Shown piece after piece: positions 38,701 through 49,979 of a stretch of 64,000 nt of DNA. The notes beneath the pieces were generated by a model that was given only the letters and a program-made list of their open reading frames with translations, was not told where the DNA came from and did no database searches. The stretch is from assembly GCA_964035545.1 (NCBI GenBank), contig OZ037773.1, positions 5,348,251 through 5,412,250 on the forward strand, written 5' to 3'. This stretch comes from Bugula neritina (lineage: Eukaryota; Bryozoa; Gymnolaemata; Cheilostomatida; Bugulidae). Each line of letters begins with the position of its first letter. The first letter of the stretch is position 1. The translations under genes and the position numbers were made by a program.

Positions 38701-41700
38701 TACGATAGCTCTGAACATGCCACTTTGCCTCAGAGAGTCACATTCAAATACCTGGAGACTGCAATCCTCCAGGAGGATGGATGCAGGATAGAGGTACAAG
38801 TTCACATTTGCAGAGCCTGGCATATATGGAGGGAGCTAACCGGGGGTTTTATGTGACAAGAAAGTCTCAAAGAAACTAAAGGTGCTTATTTACAAGACAA
38901 TAATATGACCAGTGCAACTGTATGCAGGTGAAACATGGCAACTGATGAAAATGTTGTGTTACTGCCTAAAAATTAGTCTTGAAAAGTACAAATCCAACGA
39001 AAGCATGAGGCAAGAAGCGAGTATCACAAATTTGTTAGAACTGATGAAAAGAAGGTTGCAGTGGTTTGGATATGTATGCAGAAGAGAAAATGAAGATGGC
39101 ATCAGCAATCAGGAAAGATCTCCAATCCTGTTCCATCAATGAAAAAGACGTTCAGGACAGAGTTAAGTGGAGAAGCCTAATTGACCTAGGTCTTCGGCAG
39201 GCAGCCACCCACTACCCGAACAGGACAAAGCGGAGATAGATGATAATTTTTTGTTTATATTTTATATGAAATGTCATATTTGTCTAAGTAAGGATGTTCA
39301 ATGCCTGTTGTAACTAGAACATTAAGTTGTTGCAAACTTCAGTTTTATAGTCCAATACAGAAAATAATCTAGATCCTAATATGTAATATTAAGGAACGAT
39401 GAATGTGGGTTAGTCATAAATAATAGATATCTGAAATATTTTACCTGAATGTTCCATGTATTCAAAATTGTTTCTGCTCAAATTTAATGCTATATCTACT
39501 AAATCTATTGGGAGATGAGCTCAGAAAGGTGAAAAGTAGTGTAACTAAACTTAGAAAAGCAAACTTACCTTTTAAAATGTCTTTCATTCTGCTATACTGA
39601 TCACATTTACTGGAAATCAGCTAGAAATAAGAAAGGATATATCTCAGCAGAGAAGATGTGGCTCTGAAGTTGTCTCCAAAAAGATGTGCTTGATTAGCCA
39701 TATAACTTTTGTAGTTGCCATTTATTATTAATATTGTTTAATTAAAATTATTCATATCTAATTTTGGTCTCAGTAAGAAGCTTATGATTAATTGTTCAAC
39801 CAATTGTTTCATTTTTAACATCTAATTGTACTGCAAGATGAAAAGTATAAAGTGACCTACTAATTAAGCTATATTTCTATTTACATTCACCCAGCATAGC
39901 CTATGGCCCAAACAATAAATTTTATATCAATCTGATTTTAAGGGTACATGGGATCTGTTGGTAGCTTTTTCACTTGACTAATATTTTGTTATTTTTATGC
40001 TGTAAAAAACTGTTAATGGGTTTTGCAATTGTACCATCATGTTTATGCTTTGCGAAACAATTTCTATAGTGCACTAATGTGTGAATTCTATATTTAAATG
40101 CTTATTTCATTTACTAAAGACATTTCAATAATAATCGAAATCACTGCTTATTGTCAATGTTTAAAAACAAAACAATATTTTAACAATGCAAACAGGTAGC
40201 ACCACAAACCATTAGGAAAAAAGCACAGCTACACTTTAAAATATCTTAATAACTGTATGTATGTAAACCAAAAAACATAAGAAGTGCAAGTTTCGATCGG
40301 GTAGAACACACCATTTCAAAAATTCCAAAATAATTAATGGATAACTTCTCGCACACATTATGCAGCAAGAGTAACATTGAAATCATTTACAGCTGTGTGC
40401 AAAACATATGGAGTGTAAATAAAGGCTGCAATAAGTATTTCAAACCAACAATAGACCATGTAAATTTGGTATATTTACTACCTTGTATTCATTCTAGAAT
40501 ACTCACCATTATAACTTATATAAACTTCTGCAAGCTCAAATGCAAAATGTGTATTTTTAAAAAATAGCTGTGCAACTTTTATTACATGCATTATTTTATT
40601 TCATATCTTAAATTTATAAATCATGAGTTCTTTTTTCAAAATCTTTATTTGCACTTTTTAAGCACTTGAATTAAACATTTTGAAAAAGGAACTCATGATT
40701 TATAAATTTAAGATATGAAATAAAATAATGCATGTAATAAAAGTTGCACAGCTATTTTCTAGAAGTACGTATTTTGCATTTGAATTTGCAGAAGTTTATA
40801 TAAGTTATAATGGTGAGTATTTTAGAATTAGTACAAGGCAATAAATGTACCAAATTTACATGGTCTATTAAGTTGCACTATTATGCAAATTTATTAAACA
40901 TTAAAAAGTTGCAATAGCTTTTTTGCCAGTAAAATAAAGATGAGTTAAGCAAAAAGGATGAGCCCTACGAGAATTCGTATGTACATGCATAACGAGCCAT
41001 TTTCAGTTATCAGCATTTGAATATACTAAAAATACTAATGTTAATTATACAATGTAATAAAAGTATACTTTCCTAAAGAATAACATGTTTGCTTTGTAGT
41101 TTTATCTATATATGTAAAAGTTCAGCTGGTAAATAATTGCGTGTATCCCGAAAGAAAATTATATTATGCATTGGTCGTATTTTTATATTGGGCAACTTTT
41201 AAAGATTCAGAAACTGCTTTATGTTAAAAGATGCGGAGTCAGTCATCATCGAGTTTTTTGTACATGTAATAAAACCGGTGGAGCTTGTTGAACACTACCA
41301 AACCGCGTCACATGGATTTTTTTGCTGTATCTTCTTATAAAAATTCCTACATAAATCATGATTGAAACCATTGAATTTGGGCTTGAAAACATAAGCCATA
41401 TTTTAAGATTGTAGTTTCAGTTTTCATGTAGTATTGCGATGCGTCTCTATTCTCTAAAGTATGTCGTCAGGTGAAACTGAATTTGAGAAGAAAAATACTC
41501 TTTGTTTTCTTTTGTTACTGCCTGTTTTGTCGTTGATATTCTGAATGAATCCATTTTTGTAATAATTAAAGGGTTTCATATAAATGCGCTAGCCAGTAAT
41601 TCATGCAACTTTCAACTATATTTATTGTATGGTAAGTATATCAACCTTTAGACCGATTTGTGTTTTGATTAATTTATCGTCATCGAAAAACATAACCTTG

Positions 41701-43159
41701 AAACTGCATTTATGGTATCATAAGTATATCATCATTTATCAACTTTAACTTGTATTTATCCCATCGTAATTATATTATCTCAAAACTCAGCTTATTAATT
41801 GGTCTGTAGAATGTAGAGTTGGGCTCATATGATGGAATTCTAGTTTGGAAAATTAATGATTATAAACGGAGAAAGAGTGATGCAGTCAGGGGAAGACAGA
41901 TGTCCATTTACAGCCACCCCTTCTATACGTCTCGCCATGGCTACAAGATGTGCTGTCGTGTGAGTATATTGTTTATTTGAAAGCAATTCCAATCAGTGGT
42001 TAGGTGTGCTCGATTTTCGCGAAGAATTTTATCGCAAATAACTTCATCGCAAAGAGCTTTATCGCAAGGAACTTCAACGCGGGCTATAATGGTTGTAAAT
42101 GTATTGGCTAATTTGGTTAATGTGTTACCATATGTAAAACACTCTCGCGTATGAATTGGGCTGCAAATGTTACTATTATTATAATAATAGAATACTCAGG
42201 TCATATTGTAATGAATGCACATTTAGTATCCTTAAAGAGTTCGATAGAAAGTTTAACTTATAATCAAAACCAAAAGACAAAGTGTGCCAGAAATAAAATG
42301 TGTCACTCAAATTTAGTTTCTTACCTACTGTGCATACAGTGGATTTGGTTACCAGTTTGTGGGGTGAAAATAAACTGAATGACCATTTCTGGAGTAGAAT
42401 ATGATTCTGGTCTTCATGTGCAAAATGGGCTGCTATTGACTTCATTTGAAAAAGTTTTACAACAATTTTTAAATTTTATAAGTAAGCAACTTCAAAGAGT
42501 TAATTCTTGCGTGTAATAACTATATTAATATAATGCTCAGCTCTATATATGAAAGACAGAGATTCTTGAGCCCTTGCATTCTGCTCTCATGTTATTATTC
42601 TCAGTTGAAATGTACTATTTGTGAAGAGAATTCTTATACATCTTTTTCCATACATTACCAAGGTACCATGTTGAGCTGTTTAAAATTGTGCACTTGTGAG
42701 GTATGCTGTATATCAACGTTTTGTTTTTAATTAGGCGTATCTAAATGGAGATGGATTGGGCAGAGCAAAGTGCCTGAGTCTGTTCTTTGTTTTGATGAGG
42801 GGAGAATATGATGAGCTGCTCCATTTCCCTTTCAAACAGCGAGTCACTTTCAGTCTATTGTGTCCGTCGAACCCCTCTCTGAGCAAGCACGAGACCTTTC
42901 TGGTGAGTTTAGTCATTTCTCAGTTAGATCTCTACAAAGTATGTCATGAATCCTCACAGTTTATATATTGTTATATACAATGTACTTTCAGCCTGATCCA
43001 GACAGCTCATCCTTCAGACGGCCTCAGACTGAAATGAATATTGCCAGTGGTTGTCCCCAGTTTGCTCTTCATGCTGATGTTGAGTCAAGTAATTTTCTTA
43101 TCAATGATTGTATATATGTTCGGGTTCGGGTTGAACCTGGTGGTGATGTCATCGCCTAA
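26755..43159 (+). CDS. TRAF: TRAF-A: TNF receptor-associated factor, TRAF3/TRAF2-like
   Basis: Cytoplasmic adaptor of TNF-receptor and Toll-type signalling. Twelve coding exons: 26755-26813, 27065-27205, 27500-27737, 28264-28425, 28668-28742, 28989-29186, 29776-29826, 30292-30472, 31104-31186, 41810-41959, 42735-42902, 42992-43159; total 1674 bp, 557 aa, phases all compatible. Order: RING-like (residues about 47-85, CAICNDVV...CGNRVCKKC...CPL), acidic linker, TRAF-type zinc fingers (about 145-290, for example CPNQGCYKLF, CNFCQQSF, CTICGTKF), coiled coil (about 290-395) and MATH/TRAF-C domain (about 400-555). The MATH domain keeps YDGILVWKINDYKRRK, GYKMCCRAYLNGDG, DSSSF and NIASGCP, so the receptor-peptide groove is intact; it reads closest to TRAF3. 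The RING histidine is replaced by Asn. The ATG at 26755 follows a splice acceptor, implying a 5'-UTR intron. The last intron but two is 10.6 kb and full of transposons. Confidence 0.93.
27065..27737 (+). other. TRAF: TRAF-A RING-encoding exons 2-3
   Basis: Exon 27065-27205 ends in CGN plus two bases of an Arg codon that exon 27500-27737 completes. The joined RING core is CAIC...CGNRVCKKC...KCPL. Open sequence upstream of 27500 in the same frame is intron, so the 122-residue frame starting at 27378 is not a gene. Confidence 0.92.
30185..30310 (+). repeat. Three tandem copies of the exon-8 acceptor region
   Basis: TGTAGAAAGTGACAGCTGAA occurs with its acceptor at GTAG 30191, 30242 and 30288 (spacings 51 and 46 bp). 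Only the last copy runs into the full coiled-coil exon (30292-30472). Splicing at either upstream copy gives an in-frame stop after 16 or 19 codons. Confidence 0.93.
32255..35129. mobile_element. 2.9-kb element with 0.9-kb terminal inverted repeats
   Basis: 32255-33146 and 34238-35129 are reverse complements over about 890 bp, nearly identical for most of their length with mismatches increasing toward the inner ends. Tips are AATAGAGGGGTTTCAGACAT on each side; a TA sits at each tip and could be a target duplication. The 1.1-kb spacer (33147-34237) has minus-strand frames at 33203-33460 and 33545-33963 with no recognisable transposase motif. It resembles a foldback or non-autonomous DNA transposon. 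The duplicated 63-residue frames at 32253-32444 and 34940-35131 are just the same arm sequence read twice. Confidence 0.88.
36041..36106 (+). repeat. Perfect 33-bp tandem duplication
   Basis: The 33-bp unit at 36041-36073, starting GATCTGAGTAGCATTTGCAC, is repeated exactly at 36074-36106. Confidence 0.95.
36181..36785 (+). repeat. Minisatellite with 23-bp and then 51-bp units
   Basis: From about 36200 the 23-bp unit AACTCTATACTCAGTTACTCTGT repeats about ten times. From about 36440 the array changes to a composite of about 51 bp in which the core alternates with TCTTTAATTACACTTAGT. The long Ser/Asn/Tyr-rich frame at 36559-36795 is a translation of this repeat. Confidence 0.93.
38521..39236 (+). 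pseudogene. LINE reverse-transcriptase fragment (catalytic to C-terminal)
   Basis: Translation shows WSMMFADDLVLCDES at about 38550 (the FADD form of the polymerase YxDD motif), then after a frameshift GLKVSRSKTEYL near 38625, VTFKYLETAILQEDG near 38739, QLYAGETWQLMK near 38913, RRLQWFGYVCRREN near 39052 and VQDRVKWRSLIDLGL near 39152. This is the normal order in non-LTR retrotransposon ORF2. Frameshifts and stops show it is dead. It is 5'-truncated, as is common for LINE insertions, and is related to the fragment at 5583-5930. Confidence 0.85.
40450..40869. mobile_element. Hairpin element with 192-bp arms
   Basis: 40450-40641 is the reverse complement of 40677-40869 with few mismatches, separated by a loop of about 35 bp (40642-40676). 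Tips read AATAGACCATGTAAATTTGG. This near-complete palindrome could be a foldback MITE or a recent inverted duplication; a transcript crossing it would form a long stem. Confidence 0.88.
42001..42075 (+). repeat. Short degenerate repeat (TTTATCGCAAAGAAC, 15-bp units)
   Basis: About four tandem 15-bp units of the TT(T/C)ATCGCAA type in the intron between the first two MATH exons of TRAF-A. Confidence 0.75.
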
Positions 43160-43247
43160 GGAGGCGGGGTGGGGGAGCCTGACCGGGTGCAAAATAAGTC
43201 CCCCAAATGACGTGATGCTGGGTAAACTGATTGAGTATGACTTTTAT

Positions 43248-43253
43248 AATAAA
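43248..43253 (+). terminator. Candidate poly(A) signal of TRAF-A
   Basis: AATAAA 89 bp after the TRAF-A stop codon at 43157-43159. Confidence 0.55.
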
Positions 43254-43259
43254 CTGATT

Positions 43260-46200
43260 AGCATTGAAAATATCATTTCTCATGTCATTTTCATAACAAT
43301 AGCTCTCCAATATTTATATTCAGTTAATGCCGAAATTTATATTTTAATGAGTAAATATGTTGTTTGTTATAAAGCTTCTAAAGTTCTCTTTATAAAAAAT
43401 ATATTATATATACTATTATATTGAGAATTTCAGGGGTTTTTTAAATAAAAATCAACATGTTTACTGATTAAAATTTGAGGATAAGTTAGGATTTAGCATA
43501 TTAAACATTTTAAACTATATACAAATTCTACTGTCAATAAGTGTAATATGCATAACCTCAGTATTTGAAAGAAAATTATTGTCTATCGAAAATTATTTTC
43601 CTGAATCTGAAACATACACTTGATAATACTCAATCTGTTTACCTGCGTTTACTGATGGCAGTGCAGTCCGGTTTACCTGCTCCTCTCCACCCCGCTGACA
43701 TAGTCCGATACGTCAGCAGCAACTGTTTTGTTGCCATGCTATCAGGACTTTCCTTAGGCTGTAGTGTGCAGTGGTACAAAGAGAGAAATTGCTGTGAATA
43801 TTTACTTTGTTCATCACTAGCTGTATGTTAGACTGCTTCTGTATTATTACTCATTTATGGTTACTTTTGATTTTGAAATTTATAAAATTACTAATATATT
43901 CAAATAATGCTGCAATGTCTGACAATATTCTGACGTATCATTATATCATAATAAGGTAGACTATAAGCTGGTAATCTGCCATATTTAGTGTTTATGTTTT
44001 GTTGTGCTCATTGTTTTAATCTTACTGTCAGGAAAAAATTATATAAAAACAACAGAACTTTTTTCTAGTTGGCAGAGTTATTCATCATATTCAGATTACT
44101 AACAAGTTCATGTGGGATTGGTATTATTATGTAACATTTTCATGTAGGATTGGTGTTAGATAACTCCCATACTATGATATTTTTATTAATTTAAATTATT
44201 TACTTTTTGTTTTACACTTTAGTACTGAGTGCTTGCAGACAAGCTTATAATTAGTGCTTACCGTAATTCATATTTGTATAATGTTGTCAAATCAAGTCTG
44301 GTGTTCTCAGAGATATGTTTGCTTCAATATTACTGATTTGTATTTGTATTTGATTTGTTTGGAATATATAGCCTCAAACCGTGCTGTGTATTTATAAGGC
44401 TTATTACAATATTCTGTATATTATAACGTATTGTTTTTTTTTTTCATGTTTAGTTTATATTTGTTTATGCTGTTTTCCTAATTTCTCTCTTTTTCATCGT
44501 TGGGCTATCATAACTTCTATTAAAAAAGCAGTCTTTGAGTAAGACCTCCCTTTTTATTCTCACTAAAAGCTAACAATTTTGTTACTGCCGTGCTGGGGTT
44601 TATTCATTGGTTTAGTCAACCCTAGCCACTAACTACTCGGTGTCTTTGTAAGTGAGTGTCACCACAGACCTAGCTGGTGGCACTCTCTTGATGTTGACCA
44701 GAGCTACTGTGGAACCTCTTATGATTATTTCCTGAAGTATAATGGCGCCATCTTATTTCTTGTTAGAAAAAATTAAGATTGAGTTTCAAGTTGAATTGGG
44801 ACGAAAGAATTGTTTTTTAGTTTGAGAATATGAAGATTGGTTTCAGAAAACAATAAACAATTTTGTCTCTTTTTTAGTTATGATAGCCCATTGAATGAAG
44901 CTACTGCACACTTTATTGACAATGTGAAATTTTTCATCTTAGGTGTTGGTAACCGGTCTTCAATTTTAAATTAATAATTGAGGCTGGTTGAGGAGTTTAT
45001 GGTGACCAGTACAGCCTGCTAACCCTTTTGTGTTTTTTATTTCACTAACTTCTTTAGTTGTTTTGATACATGCTTTTGAATTTTATCTTTAAATTGCTTT
45101 ATCCAAAATAAATACTTATATAATGCTACAATACTCAAATATTTCAAAATCTGTAATGGTCTCTCTTTACTAAGGATAACTGCTTTTACCAATTGTCCTC
45201 TTCATAACCTACATTAAGAAGCGTTCTGGTGGTTAGTCTGCATGTTGTCTGGAGAAAGCTCTCTTCTGTTACTTTCTGTCCAGACTCTGCAAATGAGAGC
45301 CAAAATGGGGCTGGTAGTAGGCATAGCGTAGAATGATCTCTACTTGTCCAGCATTGTTAACAGAAAAGTGGAAGGGCTGTAATAGCTGTTGCTATTTTAC
45401 TTTTCCTAGAGAAATAAATGAACTGAATCAAATAAAACATTGCTTTGCATATGCATCTCTCTCTAAATGAAGCTAAAGAACAGCAAAAACCAACAATAGT
45501 GAGGAGACCTAATTTGATACACAATAATAAAGCACAGCAAGCTGTTGCATTGCTCCAACATTTTCAAAGCAAATATTTCTTTATGTTGGACCCAAATTCA
45601 CACTTGAATAACGGGGAAAACTGTATGCTGATTGCTGCATATAACTTATAGCAAGCTAGCTTAGTTATATTTAGTGCGACACTCTCACATGATTTAGGTC
45701 TGTTGTTTAAGGTTTGACCTGCTTGTTCGTAATAGTATGCTTTGCATTATTTGAATGGACTTTTCATTCAATATTTGGACACAATTGCATCAAATGAAAT
45801 TGCAACCATAAGTTGATGCAAACTGCAACCTCAAATCCATCTTTACAGATCCATTCGAAGCAATGGGAACACAGTGGAGGATAAAATGTTGCTACTATAA
45901 TCATCATTGTGGTGTCTATCAGAAATGCTATCTAATTTCTTTAGTAACACAGGACTGGATTGGATCATTACAGGTCTTCTGTAGCCTACTCTAAAATGAA
46001 GCCATTTTAAGTATTTATTTACAGCATAATAATTAAACAACAACGGTAGAAGAAAATCAAACCGTGCAGTAGTTTATATTTAAAAATTTATATGTATTAG
46101 CATGAAAATATCGGGAAAATCTTGTCCATGCAATCATTGCTCACAAATATGTATGTACAGAATTTTGTCATCGGCAAAGCTAACAAACATACAGCTAGTT

Positions 46201-48340
46201 CTATCATTATTTGCCTACACTGTAAAATAATCTATTTATAGCCAGCAAGCTAAGAAATCTAACATTAGAGACGTAAATGTTTGAAAAACCAGGGTTATCT
46301 TTTTGACACCATTTGCTCCTTCTGTAAAACAATTGTATAATGTTGGTCATATAACTTGCGGTATAAAAAATTCGAAATCCAAATTTGCCAAATTGCTAGG
46401 ATATTTTATATAATGTAATTAAGCTATAACAATTCTTTGTATCTGGTTTCATGCTAAAACTAGCTATAGTGGTTGAATATATGCTGAACAGAGTAAGTAT
46501 AATCACTATTCTGTGTTAGTGTGTTTTTGTAGCTGGCTGCATTCCAAATAAAAAGCCTTAATTTTCTTTTTCACAACCTATTGTACAGGTTCAATTTTTA
46601 TGCAAACGAGCAAGTGTTACGGTTTACAAGCCAACAGCTTTTTAATTATATTCATTTTGCAGTTTTCGTTTGGTCTACGCGTTACATGTGAATCGTGAAC
46701 ATGCAATTTAGCTTTTCTCTATGAAAAATATAATTATATTATGAACATCTTATGAACATAGAATACAAATTTATTGTTATTTTCCATAGCTTCATATAAT
46801 ACACATAACCTTGAAGTACCATTAACTTTACATGCACATATCCTACTCATTTATTATCAAAGTTTGTTAAAATGGTCAGGGGGTTAGTCTATTTATAAAT
46901 TAGTTGACAAGACTATTAGAATTTTGAAAGCTTGGCTTATACATATTTACTCAACTTTTTCTTCAAATTATAATCATTATATTTCAAAAACAAAAATACA
47001 ATTTGCCATTGACCCTTTTACATCTATAATGGCAGTCAAAAGCGTTTAAAATTGCAATTTAATATTCTTATAGATTTCAAATGTGTGGGTGGGAGACAAA
47101 ACATAATTATGACATTTCAAAATGTCTCTGAAATCTATATCCAATTTGATGCACCTGATAAAGTTGAAGATATGTAGGTATGATCAAATTCCAGATGCCT
47201 CCCTAATTTAGTATAAGGACAGATATTAATGCACTGTACTACTATGATGCAATACCTTCTATTATATAGAATGTATTGCATTTCGGTGGCAGGTGCTGTA
47301 TGAGGGTATCCTAGAATGTGTCTTCATTTTCCCGTCGCTTGTCATAATATAGATAAACAGTATTTGGTTGCAGGGTAATGGAGAGTAAGTAGTACTTGTA
47401 ATATAGTGTGAAGGAAGGTCACTATACATCATAATAATCTATCTTGATAACAGTTATGGCAACAGTTAAATACTGTTGAAATTCATTGCATTTCCATGGC
47501 TTCACATTATCTCAATGTATGCTCTTATAACTAATTTGTGCTGGTTGCAATTTACATGAACTAATGACTGCAATGGTTTGAATCGATGCAGTTTCCAAAC
47601 ATCAAATAAAAAAATCCATCCACATAAACTATTGAAGCTTTGAAAATAGTAATCTTCATATTCCTTTTAACAGCTACATTAGTATAAGCAGTAATGTTAT
47701 CTGTTAAAACAACATGAGTATTTACATTTTATTGGATGTGTTTCATTAACATTTTTGTAACGTTGCTCATGGGAAATTATACGTTGTAAACATGTTTCCT
47801 CATTACTCAAGAGTGATCACGTATGCATTGAACAGCGCTTTAAATTAAGTTAATATAGCCACGCACCTTTCAACAAGGAAACATATTTCAACTTGTTGGA
47901 GCAAAATTTGGTTCACTTCTATTACCGATATCAAATTAAGTTGCAAAATAACTTTAAGGAAAATATGTTATATGTGTAAAGCTAAAAAGATTCTTGACAT
48001 ATTTTGCATGTTTATTCAAATTCACAACTAAATTAAATCACAAAGTTGATGAAATAGAAAATACACAAGGTTTCTGCTGGTCAGATTTCTTACATTTGAA
48101 TATAAAAACCGAAAAAACAGGTTTGTGTTTGGTTTTTGTTGACACAACACTGTGATCTATATATGCAGGTCTAATATGATAATATTATATTATATGTACC
48201 CACTATATATACACTATCTTCAGGTTATAATAATATATATAATTATATTATATATATCCACTGATATTATATTATTATATATATATTATATACTATATAT
48301 CCACTTTATATAATATTTTCAGCTTACAATAATATATAAT
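43260..48340. other. Intergenic DNA between TRAF-A and TRAF-B
   Basis: No exon with recognisable similarity was found. Frames at 43565-43831, 45445-45651 and 45843-46043 lack splice context or domains. At 48180-48340 there is a degenerate TATA-rich tandem tract with a repeated TATATATCCACT motif. Confidence 0.45.
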
Positions 48341-48611
48341 TATTCTATACAGCTAGTTAGTTAGTTAGGTGGTATATCATATTTATAATTTTCCTGCAGC
48401 GTACACTTAATGAATGGTAGTGATGATGCTATTATACATATCTTCCAAAGGCAGAATGGGCGTGATGTTTAGAACTTTGCATTTCTATTTTTCTTCATGT
48501 TTTCACTTTTCACTTTATTTTGGTTGTTGACCCACAAAAATCAGCATATTCTGTGTGTAGACTACGATATATAAATAAATATTTATATTTTTATTAGCTG
48601 AATATTTTATT

Positions 48612-48895
48612 TGTCTACATTGTTGGTAGGTGAATGGTTTAATTGACAGTTTATTAACCTACATTGTTGGTAGGTGAATGGTTTATTTGCCAGTTTATTA
48701 ACCTACATTGTTGGTAGGTGAATGGTTTAATTGCCAGTTCATTAACCTACATTGTTGGTAGGTGAATGGTTTAATTGTCAGTTTATTTACCTACATATTT
48801 AGTAGGATAATATTCTGTAATTGCTAGTTCATCTACCTACATTTTTACTAAGGGACTATTTTAGTTGTTGGTTTATTTACCTACATCTTCAGTAG
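48612..48895 (+). repeat. 44-bp minisatellite in the TRAF-B 5' region
   Basis: About six copies of a 44-bp unit containing CTACATTGTTGGTAGGTGAA and TGGTTTAATTGCCAGTTTAT; the first four are nearly identical and the last two diverged. It ends about 20 bp before the TRAF-B start codon, so it lies in the 5' UTR or core promoter. Confidence 0.9.
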
Positions 48896-48914
48896 GTGAA
48901 GCTCCTTTAGTGGG

Positions 48915-49862
48915 ATGGCTGCTAGATCCGGGCTCACATTAAAGCCAGAAGAGCAGAAAGAAGGAGGTGGATCCAACAGCTACTGCACTTTGAATATCAT
49001 CAAAACCAAGTATGATATTCCTAATTTCAACCTTTTATAAAAACATTTTATTATGTTTGTATAGTTATATTTATAATAAATAGCGTGCATACTTGATAAG
49101 ACGCTTACGTAAACACACACACACACACGCATATTTGTGTGCGTGTGTGTGTGTGTGTGTGTGTATATGTATAGATTATATACATATATATGCATATATA
49201 TGCAGTTGAAGCACACTGGCCATATAATAAACTGAAAAGTGGAGTAACTCCAATACACCACATCTAATCTATCATATATAGAACTTTTTATATTCATCAT
49301 TATTACTATTTGTAATTTCCAGGCACATTTTAGAGCCTGCAAGTCGGCCGACCTTTATAAACGCTGGTAAACTGAAGAGAAATTTTGCCTGTGGGATATG
49401 CAATGATGTAGTTTATAAACCACAGACTACAGTTTGCGGCTCCAAGTAATTTTTCCCTCGCTTTTATCATGCTTAGCAACTTTATTGCATTTCTACTTTA
49501 TAATATATAAGTTATATTTACTTTCATATCCCTAGCCTAAACTTATCATATGATGTATTGGCTTGTATATAACCCTAAATCATTATAATTTACAAAGAAT
49601 TTAAGTACTAATTACAAAGTTGTGGTTTAGAAACACATAATTCATCTCAATGCTCTTATAGGATGCACCATGCTAGGGTAATTAAAGCATAAATTTACTT
49701 TTTTTCAACAATGCGATATTGCACTTTTTACAGTATTTACCATAGCTAGTAGGTTCAATGTCTTTTATTATTAAACTGCATTAAAAAATTTGTTCCTTCA
49801 ATATTTGTTAAATTTGTACAGTTGAAGATTTTATTCTTATTGATTGATTAATTGATTGATTA

Positions 49863-49937
<75 letters not shown>

Positions 49938-49942
49938 ATTTG

Positions 49943-49979
<37 letters not shown>

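Larger units (their letters stand above)
31187..41809 (+). other. 10.6-kb TRAF-A intron between coiled coil and MATH domain
   Basis: Contains the long inverted-repeat element (32255-35129), a 33-bp duplication (36041-36106), a minisatellite (36181-36785), a LINE remnant (38521-39236) and a hairpin element (40450-40869). The remainder (31187-32254, 35130-36040, 36786-38520, 39237-40449, 40870-41809) is AT-rich with no supported exon. Donor GTTTGT at 31187 and acceptor GTCTGTAG at 41802-41809. Confidence 0.75.
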
